From contig DEAE01000005.1 of the NCBI GenBank assembly GCA_002347025.1, forward strand, positions 70,065 to 134,064: DNA of 64,000 nucleotides, read 5' to 3'. Below the pieces are notes generated by a model that worked only from the letters and a program-made list of their open reading frames with translations, was not told the DNA's origin and searched no databases. Below are positions 54,307 through 63,514 of this stretch, piece by piece. The position numbers and the translations under genes are program-made. Numbering within the stretch: the stretch's first letter is position 1; the number at the start of each line of letters is the position of its first letter. The DNA comes from Acidobacteria bacterium UBA2990 (GTDB lineage: Bacteria; Acidobacteriota; Vicinamibacteria; Vicinamibacterales; UBA8438).

Positions 54307-54567
54307 TTAGGCCTCTGGTGGAATAACGCTAATGGCTCTACCTCGAGCCCCGTGATCTTCGAATTGTACCCGCCCAGCGGTTTTGGCAAAGAGCGTATCG
54401 TCCTTACCGATTCCTACATTGACACCGGGTCTGAATCGCTGCCCACGCTGCCGTACTAGAATTGAACCGCCCGTTACGAGGTTGCCGTCGAAGCGCTTCA
54501 CGCCGAGGCGCTGCGCGTTACTGTCTCGTCCGTTTCGTGAGCTACCTTGGCCTTTTTTGTGTGCCAT
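54307..54567 (-). CDS. rpmA: 50S ribosomal protein L27
   Basis: An 86-residue protein started at ATG 54567 (MAHKKGQGSSRNGRDS), 7 bases after rplU. The conserved GGSILVRQRG and FKP-like PGVNVG blocks are clear. No N-terminal cleavage extension is needed. Confidence 0.97.
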   Translation of the reverse strand: MAHKKGQGSSRNGRDSNAQRLGVKRFDGNLVTGGSILVRQRGQRFRPGVNVGIGKDDTLFAKTAGRVQFEDHGARGRAISVIPPEA

Positions 54568-54574
54568 AAACGCC

Positions 54575-54892
54575 TCAATCAGTCGCGATGTTGGTGATTC
54601 GTACACGGGTTAAATCTCTTCGGTGGCCACGTGTGCGGCGCATGCCTTTCCGACGCTTGTGTCGAAAGACCCGGATCTTCGGGCCCCGGGCGTGCTCGTC
54701 CACGATACCAACCACTCGGGCTCCAGCGACAATAGGGCTTCCCGCGACCACTGAACCGTCGTCTTGGCTGACGAGCAGCACTTGGTCGAATATTATTTCG
54801 GCTCCGGTGGCAGCACCCAGACGATCGATGTCTATAAGTTGATCTGGTTCCACCCTGAACTGGTGTCCAGCAGTCTGAATAATAGCGAACAC
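54575..54892 (-). CDS. rplU: 50S ribosomal protein L21
   Basis: A 105-residue protein started at GTG 54892. It begins FAIIQTAGHQFRV and contains VVGIVDEHARGPKIRVFRHKRRKG and the terminal GHRRDLTRVRI. First gene of the rplU-rpmA-obgE-nadD-rsfS unit. Confidence 0.97.
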   Translation of the reverse strand: MFAIIQTAGHQFRVEPDQLIDIDRLGAATGAEIIFDQVLLVSQDDGSVVAGSPIVAGARVVGIVDEHARGPKIRVFRHKRRKGMRRTRGHRRDLTRVRITNIATD

Positions 54893-55025
54893 TGCTTAAC
54901 CTTTCCGAAAATTAACGGAGCCAACGGCCAATGACAAACCCCTTCAGCGTACTCCTCAGAGGGTCACTCTGTAAAGGACTGGAGTCCAGTGCCTGATTTT
55001 TGAGACAGGCCGCCCTGTGATTATC

Positions 55026-55841
55026 CTATCTGAACAGCGTTCGCGAGCCTTGGACACTCTGGGTGCTGAAGGCGTTTAACACTGACGGCAGCATCCGGTC
55101 CATCAGTTCAAAATAGGATGACAACGCGGGAGTGTTCTGCGACGCGTCGTAGAGGATCTCTTCCCGGTGTTGTTCGGTGTAGACTGTAATTCCTGTTGCC
55201 CCGTCGATGAAGATGAACTTCGGACTCAAGACAAAGCCTTCGCGATCACGATATGTGCGAATGGGAACAGTCCGGCGCCTTCCGAATGAGTCATATACCT
55301 CGCGCTCACGGGTAACCATACCTGAGCGACTATGCGGTGAAAAATAGATGGTTCCGGTAAGGATTAACGGGTCTTGGTACTCCTCGCCGAGGTCTCGCCA
55401 GTATCCTATGTTCGCGAAGATTGTTTCATAGCTTTCCAAGGTCTCTTCGGTCATTCCATCGATGAGCCCGGTGAGGTCATCGTCGTTGGTTCCATCGGGT
55501 GCCCCCCCCCTTTGGGTGGGGTTGTCCTGCAGAGATGCGGAACCACGCTCAGAACTTTCGAATTGGTCGGTGGCGATATCAAGTAACGGTAGGACGTCTG
55601 AATCGATCACTTGGAGCTCGGAGTTTCGCCTGAGTTGGCTACGGAGTAGCCGTGCTGTTTCTTGATTGGCGTTGACCTCGTTGGTTCCACCAGACACGAA
55701 TCCAGCGATTAGGACCCGCTGAAACTTGGAGATGTCTAGTTTTGGTGTCAACGGTGTCTCAATGGCGACGTCGTAGAGTGGAGTGGTGCAGCCGACTAGT
55801 AATGCGACGCATCCGGAATTAACGAGAATTTTGGTTAACAC
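55026..55841 (-). CDS. lipoprotein of unknown function
   Basis: A 271-residue lipoprotein (VALLVGC). GTG 55841 overlaps the upstream TPR gene by 23 bases; ATG 55880 is an alternative. The mature part has an alpha/beta start typical of curli-assembly CsgG-like or GNA1162-like outer-membrane proteins (FQRVLIAGFVSGGTNEV, ARLLRSQLRR), then a low-complexity insert with a 9-G run (55502-55510) coding RGGAPDG, then LTGTIYFSPHSRSG and TVYTEQHREEILY. I cannot assign a family with certainty. It is coupled to the TPR gene. Confidence 0.6.
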   Translation of the reverse strand: MLTKILVNSGCVALLVGCTTPLYDVAIETPLTPKLDISKFQRVLIAGFVSGGTNEVNANQETARLLRSQLRRNSELQVIDSDVLPLLDIATDQFESSERGSASLQDNPTQRGGAPDGTNDDDLTGLIDGMTEETLESYETIFANIGYWRDLGEEYQDPLILTGTIYFSPHSRSGMVTREREVYDSFGRRRTVPIRTYRDREGFVLSPKFIFIDGATGITVYTEQHREEILYDASQNTPALSSYFELMDRMLPSVLNAFSTQSVQGSRTLFR

Positions 55842-56172
55842 GGTCGTAGGCCTCCAGGAAAAGATCGTAGTTCTGCTCAATTCCGAGGTGGTTTGGCTCT
55901 AGGTCGAGCGCGTTTTCATAAGCTTCAAGGGCTTCTTCGAGTTGCCCCTCCTGTTCCAGGGCTATTGCGAGGTTATTCCAGGCAGCAGCATAGGTGGGGT
56001 CAAGGTCTATAGCCCGATACCATCGGTAGATAGCCTCTTTCCAAAGGCCACGACGAGCTACCTCGATACCGAAGTCGACTTGGTCACGCGCATCAGACCG
56101 TTCATCGGCGCGCACTACCCCAGTGCCGACGAATAAAAGAAGCGCTAAGATCCACGATATGGGCTGCAGCAT
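55819..56172 (-). CDS. secreted small TPR protein
   Basis: A 117-residue exported protein with a signal peptide (ILALLLFVGTGVVRA) and three TPR-like helices pairs: GLWKEAIYRWYRAIDLDPTY, AAAWNNLAIALEQEGQ, LEEALEAYENALDLEPNH. It would scaffold other envelope proteins. It overlaps the lipoprotein gene that follows, so they likely work together. Confidence 0.8.
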   Translation of the reverse strand: MLQPISWILALLLFVGTGVVRADERSDARDQVDFGIEVARRGLWKEAIYRWYRAIDLDPTYAAAWNNLAIALEQEGQLEEALEAYENALDLEPNHLGIEQNYDLFLEAYDRVNQNSR

Positions 56173-56695
56173 ACTCTCCAGCCACTATAGTCATTCGCCC
56201 CGTAGAGATGCAACTAGATCTCATGGTTGGTTAGGCTTCGGCGTACGAAGCCGCTTCTTGAGTTCGGCTCCTAGTGAAGATCATCCGATTTGAACCGACC
56301 GATGTGCGGATTAGGGCATATTACCAAGAGGACGCTATGCCCTGGGCCGATGGCTCGAGTGGGCTTCCACTTGATGACCGTTAGCGAAGTTGTCCCAAGT
56401 GGTTTTCATAGAGACCTGTTGACATCGTAGTCAGGCTCAGCCTTCCCCGCTCAGGCCAAGGCCCGGGGAATTAGCGAGTGGGAGCTGCTGGCTAGGAGGT
56501 CTCTTGCCTTATTGGGTCTAGCGCTGGAGCAAAGATTGCCGATAATACTGACGATATCTTGGGAGAGACTCAGTTGTGGGACGAGTAGGCTCGTGGACTA
56601 CACTGAATCCGGCTAGGCTGTCAGCACTAGCCGAAGGTGGTAGGGTAAGTTGTGAGGCCTGCGCACCTGCAGAGCTGTAGAGTAGGGTAAGGAAT
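56173..56695. other. 523-base divergent region upstream of topA
   Basis: No convincing gene on either strand. It holds one perfect hairpin (56234-56252). Both the TPR/lipoprotein unit and topA must be promoted from here. Confidence 0.5.
56234..56252. repeat. perfect 7-bp hairpin
   Basis: GGCTTCG and CGAAGCC flank a 5-base loop. No T run on either side, so its role as a terminator is doubtful; it may be a protein site. Confidence 0.4.
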
Positions 56696-59161
56696 ATGCC
56701 AAAGGCTCTTGTGGTCGTGGAATCGCCGTCCAAGGCGAAGACCATCAACAAATACCTCGGCAAGGACTTCAAGGTAGTGGCTTCCCGTGGTCATGTCCGA
56801 GATCTGCCCAAAAGCGATCTTAGTGTTGAAATCAGTGAGGACAAGGCTGTATTTAAGCCGATCTATAAGTCAATTAAAGATAAGCAGAAGGTGATCCAAG
56901 AGCTGAAAGCGGCCGCCAAGGGCGTTGACCAACTCTATGTGGCGACAGACCCTGATCGTGAAGGTGAAGCTATTGGATGGCATATAGCGTCCCTGCTCGG
57001 TGATACTGTCCAGAAAGTCGGCAGACTTCTGTTCAACGAGATCACGAAGAAGGCAGTGCTCGCCGCATTGGAAGAGGAGCGTGAGATCGACCGGCGGATG
57101 GTTGATGCGCAGCAGGCGAGGCGAGTGCTAGACCGGATAGTGGGCTACCAGATAAGCCCCCTCCTGTGGAAGAAAGCCGGACCCAAACTGAGCGCAGGGC
57201 GGGTTCAGTCGGTCGCTCTCAAGCTCGTTTGTGACCGAGAGGGTGAAATCGACCGGTTTCAGGCCGAGGAGTACTGGCACATCTTCGGAAGGCTGGCTGG
57301 GAACCTCCCCCCGGAATTTTCAGCCAAGGTGAATAAAAAGGGCAAGCACGCCCTCAAGATTGCGAACGAAGGTGAGGCCAAGGCCGTTGTCTCAGACCTT
57401 GAGCAGGCCCAGTTTCTTGTGAGCTCTGTGACGACCAAGGAGAGCTCGAAGAAAGCGCCACCTCCGTTCATTACGAGCAAGCTACAGCAGACCGCGCGGT
57501 TTCCCGTTAAGAAAACAATGGAAATTGCCCAGAAGCTGTATGAGGGCATCGAACTGCCTGGTGAAGGTATGGTTGGTCTCATCACCTACATGCGAACCGA
57601 TTCAACACGGGTCTCTGAAGAGGCGATAGCAGATGTCCGCACCCATATCGGTCAGTTGCATGGTGGAGAGTTTCTGCCGGAGAAGCCTTACTATTTCAAG
57701 ACTAAAGCTGGTGCTCAGGACGCCCACGAGGCTATCCGTCCCACAAGCATGCAGTACACCCCGGAGGTGGTCCGGGCACATTTGACAAAGGACCAGCACT
57801 CGCTCTATCGACTGATCTGGAATCGATTTGTGGCCTCGCAGATGGTGCCAGCGCGTTTTGATGATACGTCGCTCGTGGTTGAAGCCGGGGACTATACACT
57901 GCAGACAAAGGGGTCCGTGCAGACCTTCGCCGGCTGGCTCGTGCTCTATCAGGCTGAGAGCCCTAGTGGCGTCGCAGGGGAGGTTTCGTCTGAAAGCGAA
58001 GGTGCTGCTGAGTCCGGTGAGAGCGGCAGTGATACTGCGCTCCTGCCGAAGTTGGTGGTTGGTGAACCGTTACAGCTTCTGAAGCTTGATTCTCAGCAAA
58101 AATTTACCCAGCCTCCAGCTCGATTTAGCGAAGCTACCCTAGTGAAAAAGCTTGAGGACGAGGGTATCGGGCGACCCAGTACCTACGCCCAGATCATCAG
58201 CAATCTCCAGACACGAAATTACACCACGAAGGTGGAAAAGCGATTTCAACCTACCCAACTCGGGAGAACTGTCCAGTGGATGGTGGAAGCCTGTTTTCAG
58301 GACTTTGTTGCCGTGGATTACACGAGAGGACTGGAAGAACAACTCGACAAGGTTGAGGGAGGCAACGACGATTGGCAGACCATGCTCCAGGGTTTTTACG
58401 GGAAATTCAGTCAGGCCCTGGGGGCCGCTGAGGAAAAAATGCCCTTCCTCAAGGCGGGAATTCCGATTGACGAGATTCCATGGCTGACCAACCTGTCGAG
58501 AGAGTGTAAGTGTTCGGGTGGACAAGACAAGTGTACTCACGGGGAGGTGTGCGACAAGCCGATCCTCCTCAAGATGGGCAAGTATGGTCCATTTCTAGCG
58601 TGCAGTGACTATCCAGCTTGTAAGTATACCGGCGAGGTCGGGGGGCCGGAGCCCGAAGAAACAGAGCCTTGTGAGAAGTGCGGAAAGCCCATGGTGCTCA
58701 AGCAAGGTAAATTTGGTCCATTTTGGGCCTGTTCTGGGTACCCAGATTGTAAGAACACCTTTCCAATCAATGGAAAACCAGACCAGATACTTGAGGAAAC
58801 ATGTCCCAAGTGCGACTCTAATCTCGTGTTGAAGCAGGGAAAATTTGGTGAGTTCACATCCTGCAGCAATTATCCCGACTGTAAATACATTAAATTGAAA
58901 CCGACCGGGGTGTTGTGTCCTAAGGATGGAGGGGATATCGTCGAGCGCAAGTCAAAGAGGGGGAAACCCTTTTACGGTTGTAACAATTATCCTAAGTGTG
59001 ACTTCGTTCTCTGGAACCGTCCGCTGGCTGAACCATGTCCGTCCTGTGGTGCTCCGTTTGTGGTGGAGAAAATTACCAAGAAGTGGGGGCATCAGGTGCT
59101 GTGCAATAGTGAGGATTGTGACTATGAGCGCATAGAGGAGGGGGGGCGGCCTGATAGGTAG
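56696..59161 (+). CDS. topA: DNA topoisomerase I
   Basis: An 821-residue type IA topoisomerase relaxing negative supercoils. The Toprim domain has VVVESPSKAKTI and TDPDREGEAIGWH. The catalytic Tyr298 is in GLITYMRTDSTR. Further blocks are LSAGRVQSVAL and GIGRPSTYA. The C-terminus carries five Cys-rich zinc-ribbon repeats, about residues 600-815: four of the CxxC...YPxC type, one with a longer CTHGEVC spacer, and the last with CNSEDCDY. The start gives the standard MPKALVVVESP. Confidence 0.97.
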   Translation: MPKALVVVESPSKAKTINKYLGKDFKVVASRGHVRDLPKSDLSVEISEDKAVFKPIYKSIKDKQKVIQELKAAAKGVDQLYVATDPDREGEAIGWHIASLLGDTVQKVGRLLFNEITKKAVLAALEEEREIDRRMVDAQQARRVLDRIVGYQISPLLWKKAGPKLSAGRVQSVALKLVCDREGEIDRFQAEEYWHIFGRLAGNLPPEFSAKVNKKGKHALKIANEGEAKAVVSDLEQAQFLVSSVTTKESSKKAPPPFITSKLQQTARFPVKKTMEIAQKLYEGIELPGEGMVGLITYMRTDSTRVSEEAIADVRTHIGQLHGGEFLPEKPYYFKTKAGAQDAHEAIRPTSMQYTPEVVRAHLTKDQHSLYRLIWNRFVASQMVPARFDDTSLVVEAGDYTLQTKGSVQTFAGWLVLYQAESPSGVAGEVSSESEGAAESGESGSDTALLPKLVVGEPLQLLKLDSQQKFTQPPARFSEATLVKKLEDEGIGRPSTYAQIISNLQTRNYTTKVEKRFQPTQLGRTVQWMVEACFQDFVAVDYTRGLEEQLDKVEGGNDDWQTMLQGFYGKFSQALGAAEEKMPFLKAGIPIDEIPWLTNLSRECKCSGGQDKCTHGEVCDKPILLKMGKYGPFLACSDYPACKYTGEVGGPEPEETEPCEKCGKPMVLKQGKFGPFWACSGYPDCKNTFPINGKPDQILEETCPKCDSNLVLKQGKFGEFTSCSNYPDCKYIKLKPTGVLCPKDGGDIVERKSKRGKPFYGCNNYPKCDFVLWNRPLAEPCPSCGAPFVVEKITKKWGHQVLCNSEDCDYERIEEGGRPDR

Positions 59162-59221
59162 AGGTCGCGTGGCAGGTTCGACCTATCCAGTGAGTTCCGG
59201 TAGGAGTCTCAAATCTCTTTC

Positions 59222-60151
59222 ATGGAAAAACACCTACGTGGCTTTCTCGAGTATTTACAGCTAAACCGCAATCTGTCGGATCGTACTATCCGTGCCTACC
59301 GGAGCGATATAAGTCAATTTTTAAGGTTTCTAGAGTCGTACACTGGGATTGCAATCGCACAGATCAAGCCTCGTGCAATTGATCATTTTGCTGTGCGAGC
59401 ATTCATGGGTGAGCTCTACGAACGGGGGCTAGCGAGGTCGTCATCAGCTCGTAGACTGGCAGCCATCCGGTCGTTTGGCCGCTATTTGAAGCGTGAGCAT
59501 CACATCGATAGAGAACCCGGGTCCCTTGTGGCGACCCCCAAGCAGGATCGGAAGATTCCAGCTCGTTTGGATGTACCGGAGGTTGAGCGTTTGCTCGGCG
59601 GTCCAGATACAGAAACATCGCTCGGCCGACGGGACCGTGGAATACTTGAACTCCTTTATGCTTCTGGATTGCGGCTAAGTGAGCTGGTTGGCCTAGACTT
59701 GCAGGATGTCAATTTAAGTAGCCGGCTTGTTCGTGTGCTGGGTAAAGGTGGCAAGGAACGTATTGTACCCTTTAACAGGAGCACGGCGATCGCCTTGAAG
59801 GCCTACATGGGCGATAGAGAAGCGCTAGTTCGTCAGAGAACGGTCGGTCTCTTGGATGATAAAGGAAGGCCAGTAACGCCTTTGTTTCTGAACTATAAGG
59901 GCGGGCGCCTTTCAGCAAGAAGTGTTGATCGGCTTGTAAGACGCTATGTGGCGATGACAAGTGCTCGCTACGGTGTAAGTCCGCACGCGTTGCGGCATTC
60001 GTTTGCCACCCACCTGTTGGAGAGAGGGGCTGACCTACGTTCTATCCAGGAACTACTTGGCCATGCCCGCGTGAGCACCACCGAGCGCTATACGCACGTG
60101 AGTTCAGGTCAGTTAATGTCTCTCTACAAGAAATCCCACCCACGAGCCTAG
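59222..60151 (+). CDS. XerC/XerD-type tyrosine recombinase
   Basis: A 309-residue site-specific recombinase, typical Xer length. The SAM-like N-terminal domain starts FLEYLQLNRNLSDRTIRAYRSD. Catalytic residues are Arg in ASGLRLSEL, Lys in GKGGKERIVP, His/Arg in HALRHSFATH, His in LLGHARVSTT and Tyr290 in ERYTHV. It resolves chromosome dimers at dif with a partner. The position after topA is the common xerC location; whether it is XerC, XerD or a single-recombinase XerH-like system cannot be told here. Confidence 0.92.
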   Translation: MEKHLRGFLEYLQLNRNLSDRTIRAYRSDISQFLRFLESYTGIAIAQIKPRAIDHFAVRAFMGELYERGLARSSSARRLAAIRSFGRYLKREHHIDREPGSLVATPKQDRKIPARLDVPEVERLLGGPDTETSLGRRDRGILELLYASGLRLSELVGLDLQDVNLSSRLVRVLGKGGKERIVPFNRSTAIALKAYMGDREALVRQRTVGLLDDKGRPVTPLFLNYKGGRLSARSVDRLVRRYVAMTSARYGVSPHALRHSFATHLLERGADLRSIQELLGHARVSTTERYTHVSSGQLMSLYKKSHPRA

Positions 60152-60255
60152 CAACCTGAGGCTTTGCGGCAATCACGTGATTCGGATGACACCCTTTGCA
60201 CTGCTGTGAATCTCGAGGCTAGTGTTCCGTATTGTCCTAGATAGCCCAATTTTTG

Positions 60256-62238
60256 TTAACTCTGGTCAGAGTCTTCGTCGACTTGTTGCAGAGCCTCCCA
60301 CTGTCCCATGAGGTTTCCCACTTCCCACATCAGATCCTGATGTTGGTCAATGATTGGGCTGGCGGACTCTCTGTCATCGTAAAACCCAGGCGCAGCCATG
60401 GTTTCCTCGATCTGTTTGATTTCGTGCTCGCGGTCAGCGATTCGGTGCTCTAGCTCGATAACGCGCTTCTCCCTGGCTGCGCGCTCTCGCTTGAGCCGGC
60501 GGTCTTGCTGCGTTTGTTCACGCCGTTTCTGGCGAGATTCACTAGCCTTCGAATGAGAGGATGATGGTGTAGTCGCTTTACGTTCACCTGTTGACCCCCC
60601 CGTAGCGTTTGGAGCGCTGTTTTTACTTGATTCGCGCTGTGTTTTGCTCCAACGAAATTCGTTATAGGTTCCGGGATATCTGGTGGTGGTGCCGTGCCCT
60701 ACTTCTACGATTGTGGTTGCTAGTCGCTCAACGAAATATCGATCGTGCGAGACGAAGACGAGAGAGCCTCCAAAGTCGATCAGGGCATCAAGGAGGACGT
60801 TGGTGGAATCGATGTCAAGGTGGTTTGTGGGTTCATCGAGTAGAAGCGTGTTTGCTGGGCGCAGTAGCATCCGAGCTACTGCAAGGCGAGTGCGTTCACC
60901 GCCCGATAGGACTCGGACTGGCTTGTAGACATCGTCACCTGAGAACAAGAAGCCGCCGAGGATGTTTCGTACAGCTGGTAACATCGCGGTCGGGGATCCG
61001 CTGCCGAGAGTATCGTACACGTTGAGAGTCTGGTCTAGCCGGGTCGCCTCATCTTGGGCGAAGTACTGAGCGACTAGATTGTGTCCTTCGATACGGGCAC
61101 CTCGGTCAGGAGGTTCCGACCCAGCGAGCATTCGCATTAGCGTGGATTTCCCGGCGCCGTTCGGTCCAACCAGTGCAATCCGGTCACCACGAACAACTTG
61201 GAAGTCCACCTTGTCTAAGACTGCGGTCGAGCCGTAGGTCTTCTCTATAGCCTGCAGTTCCAGGGGCACTCGTCCGCTCTTGGGACAGTCTGGAAACGAG
61301 AAATGGACACGTTTCCGAATGGGAGGTACCTCAATTGGGACTATTTTTTCAAGCATTTTCACCCGGCTTTGCACCTGGGCGGCTTTGGTGGCTTTGTATC
61401 GAAACCGACTGATAAAACTCTGAATTTTGGCGATCTCCTCGTCCTGTCGTTTCTTCTGTTCCTGTAGCGCCGCTAGGCGTGCATCTCGCTCTGCCAGGTA
61501 ATCTGTGTAGGAACCAACGTAAGGTGTCAGCGTGCGTCGCTCGACTTCGATGATGCGTGTTACAACACGATCCAGAAAATATCGATCGTGCGACACGAGA
61601 ATTAGCGCGTGGGGATAATCGGCCAGATAATCTTCCAGCCAGTTTCGTGCCTCAAGGTCAAGATGGTTGGTCGGTTCGTCAAGTAGGAGCACATGCGGGC
61701 GGCGCAGAATGAGTTTTGCAAGAGCAATGCGCATCTGCCAGCCGCCTGAGAATGTGTCGGTCGATTTCTTAAGGTCGCTGTCGGTGAACCCGAGTCCCTT
61801 GAGCACGTTGTTGACTTGCAGGTCGATCGTGTAGCCTCCCCGGTCTCTGAACTGGTGCTGAAGTTCGCTGTATTGCTCAAGGATGGTTTCTTGCTCAGTC
61901 TGTGCAAGTTTAGGGTCCGCGAGCTTGTTCTCAAGGTCCTCCATGCTCTGTTGAATGTCGAGCAGTGGTTTGTACGCGGTTTTGACTTCGTTAGCGAGTG
62001 AATGTCCGGCATGTTTGATTCCGTCTTGGGGAAGATAGCCCACCGTCAGACCGGTCCGTCTAGTGATGAGGCCTGTATCCGGTTCGTCCAGACCGGCTAA
62101 CATGCGAAGGAAGGTTGTCTTTCCTGTACCGTTTGGGCCGCACAGTCCTACCCGGTCACCTTCGGCGATCTGCCAAGTGACATTTTCAAACAAGTTGCGT
62201 TCGCCGAAACCTTTGGTCAGCGAAGAGAGTTGGAGCAT
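60256..62238 (-). CDS. ABC-F family ATPase
   Basis: A 660-residue soluble protein with two ABC domains and no membrane segments. Walker A motifs are GPNGTGKTTF and GPNGAGKSTL, signatures FSGGWQMRI and LSGGERTRL, Walker B LLLDEPTNHLD twice. The linker between domains (KATKAAQVQSRVKMLEKI) and the coiled-coil C-terminal tail (about residues 535-650) resemble the Uup/YheS groups. ABC-F proteins act on ribosomes to relieve stalling or give antibiotic resistance. Its neighbours do not specify the subtype. Confidence 0.93.
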   Translation of the reverse strand: MLQLSSLTKGFGERNLFENVTWQIAEGDRVGLCGPNGTGKTTFLRMLAGLDEPDTGLITRRTGLTVGYLPQDGIKHAGHSLANEVKTAYKPLLDIQQSMEDLENKLADPKLAQTEQETILEQYSELQHQFRDRGGYTIDLQVNNVLKGLGFTDSDLKKSTDTFSGGWQMRIALAKLILRRPHVLLLDEPTNHLDLEARNWLEDYLADYPHALILVSHDRYFLDRVVTRIIEVERRTLTPYVGSYTDYLAERDARLAALQEQKKRQDEEIAKIQSFISRFRYKATKAAQVQSRVKMLEKIVPIEVPPIRKRVHFSFPDCPKSGRVPLELQAIEKTYGSTAVLDKVDFQVVRGDRIALVGPNGAGKSTLMRMLAGSEPPDRGARIEGHNLVAQYFAQDEATRLDQTLNVYDTLGSGSPTAMLPAVRNILGGFLFSGDDVYKPVRVLSGGERTRLAVARMLLRPANTLLLDEPTNHLDIDSTNVLLDALIDFGGSLVFVSHDRYFVERLATTIVEVGHGTTTRYPGTYNEFRWSKTQRESSKNSAPNATGGSTGERKATTPSSSHSKASESRQKRREQTQQDRRLKRERAAREKRVIELEHRIADREHEIKQIEETMAAPGFYDDRESASPIIDQHQDLMWEVGNLMGQWEALQQVDEDSDQS

Positions 62239-62848
62239 TTGAGGGAAAGGAATTCGAATTGACTTGCTGAGTGCCCCTTTTTGAATGGGGATGCTTTGGA
62301 AAAACTAGGACAGCCTAGCTTACGCTGTAGTTTAGTCTGAACTGCTACGTATCCGTAAAGTACTCGATTAATCATCAAGATACACCAGCCTGCATTGGCG
62401 CTCGTAATCGAGCGACAAGGTCGTTGTCAAATTCGTCCGGTCTTCCAGTTACATGGGTGCCGGCAGCGTGCTTATCTAGTCCAGTAGGCCTATGGTGGGA
62501 CTGTGGTGGCTGTTAAGCTATGGCCTGCTATAGATTTGAGACCCTATCCAGCTTGTGATTCTTTCAGGCATCGGTGAGTTTGGTTTTGGGAACAAGGTAG
62601 GTTGAGGTGCTTCCGGTTCTTCGGGAACCAGTCTCGCTGTGTCGCCTCGACTCCAGTCCATCTTAATCATTATGGCTATAGTGCGGTGGGACGGCATTTT
62701 CTGTGTCATCTTGTTTGAATAGAGGTGCTCTGAAGAACTCTTGCAAACTATTCATTGATTGCGCACGTCTAATAGATATTGAGCGGGAATTGTTCCATGT
62801 AATGCGAGGTCAGGTCCGTTGACAAGCAGTGGTTATACTTGGCGTATC
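62239..62848. other. 610-base divergent region upstream of the sigma factor gene
   Basis: No convincing gene; one 63-codon minus-strand frame lacks any recognisable pattern. Near the sigma gene there is a TTGACA hexamer at 62819-62824 and a TATACT at 62835-62840, but their 10-base spacing is wrong for one promoter. A GGAA-TTG-TTCC repeat at about 62788-62798 might be an ECF-type -35 element. Confidence 0.4.
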
Positions 62849-63514
62849 ATGGGCGAAACTTCAACTGTCTCTGTTCGTATGAAGAGAACTGACGAAGAGC
62901 TTGTTGCCCTTGCGACAGCTGGTGATCCCGAGAGCTTCAATCAACTTGTTGGACGTTGGGAACATCGAATCTTTGCTCTCGCCTACCGAGTGATTGGGCG
63001 AGAGGAGGATGCTAAGGATGTTTGCCAGGAAACGTTTCTTCGAGCTTTTCGAGGGATTAAGAAATTCGAAGGCAAGGCTAAGTTTTCGTCTTGGCTTTAC
63101 CGGATCGCTCTAAATCTTTGTCGTGACTGGCTCCGGCGAGACCGAAGATCTGCGGTAATAGTTTCGCTCGAGAATGAAGAACAGGCCGATGCATGCCTGT
63201 TTGATGACAAATCAGAAAACGCGGAGCGGCATGTTGTTCGCCGAGACATGCAACGAGTGCTTGGGCAGGCTATGTCGCTACTAACTGAAGATCAGCGAGC
63301 GACGATCGTGTTGAAGGAATTCCATGGGTTAACCTTCCAGGCAATTGCCGACCTTCAGGGATGTCCACTGAGCACGGTAAAGACCCGCTTGTATCAGGGT
63401 CTGATCATCATGCGTCGTAAACTTGAGAAAGAGGGTGTCGCTAATCCTTTGTTGGGAGTAGGACAACCAAAGGCTGCTGGTGCTAAGTCTGGGACGATGA
63501 ACAAAAGCCAATGA
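62849..63514 (+). CDS. ECF-family RNA polymerase sigma factor
   Basis: A 221-residue RpoE-like sigma factor. ATG 62849 is preferred; TTG 62819 is an upstream in-frame option. Region 2 holds FNQLVGRWEHRIFALAYRVIG and EEDAKDVCQETFLRAFRGI with KFSSWLYRIALNLCRDWLRR. Region 4 holds LLTEDQRATIVLKEFHGLTFQAIADLQGCPLSTVKTRLYQGL. The gene stop overlaps the following anti-sigma start as ATGA, so the two proteins are made in step and the sigma is probably held inactive until an envelope signal. Confidence 0.93.
   Translation: MGETSTVSVRMKRTDEELVALATAGDPESFNQLVGRWEHRIFALAYRVIGREEDAKDVCQETFLRAFRGIKKFEGKAKFSSWLYRIALNLCRDWLRRDRRSAVIVSLENEEQADACLFDDKSENAERHVVRRDMQRVLGQAMSLLTEDQRATIVLKEFHGLTFQAIADLQGCPLSTVKTRLYQGLIIMRRKLEKEGVANPLLGVGQPKAAGAKSGTMNKSQ

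Noticed and set aside
56518..56772. 84-codon minus-strand frame with a signal-like segment
   Set aside because: It starts inside topA on the opposite strand; the hydrophobic part is weak and there is no context.
59222..60151. tyrosine recombinase as an integrase marking an island
   Set aside because: Length and sequence are Xer-like, it follows topA as usual for xerC, and no attachment repeats or tRNA were seen.
60171..60182. 12-base perfect palindrome AATCACGTGATT between the xer and ABC-F genes
   Set aside because: Short and in a convergent gap with no promoter; could be chance.
62518..62709. 63-codon minus-strand frame in the sigma factor upstream region
   Set aside because: Pro-rich, no start signal and no family pattern.
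62819..62840. TTGACA and TATACT as a sigma-70 promoter of the ECF gene
   Set aside because: Spacing is 10 bases, not about 17, and the TTGACA also begins an in-frame TTG codon.
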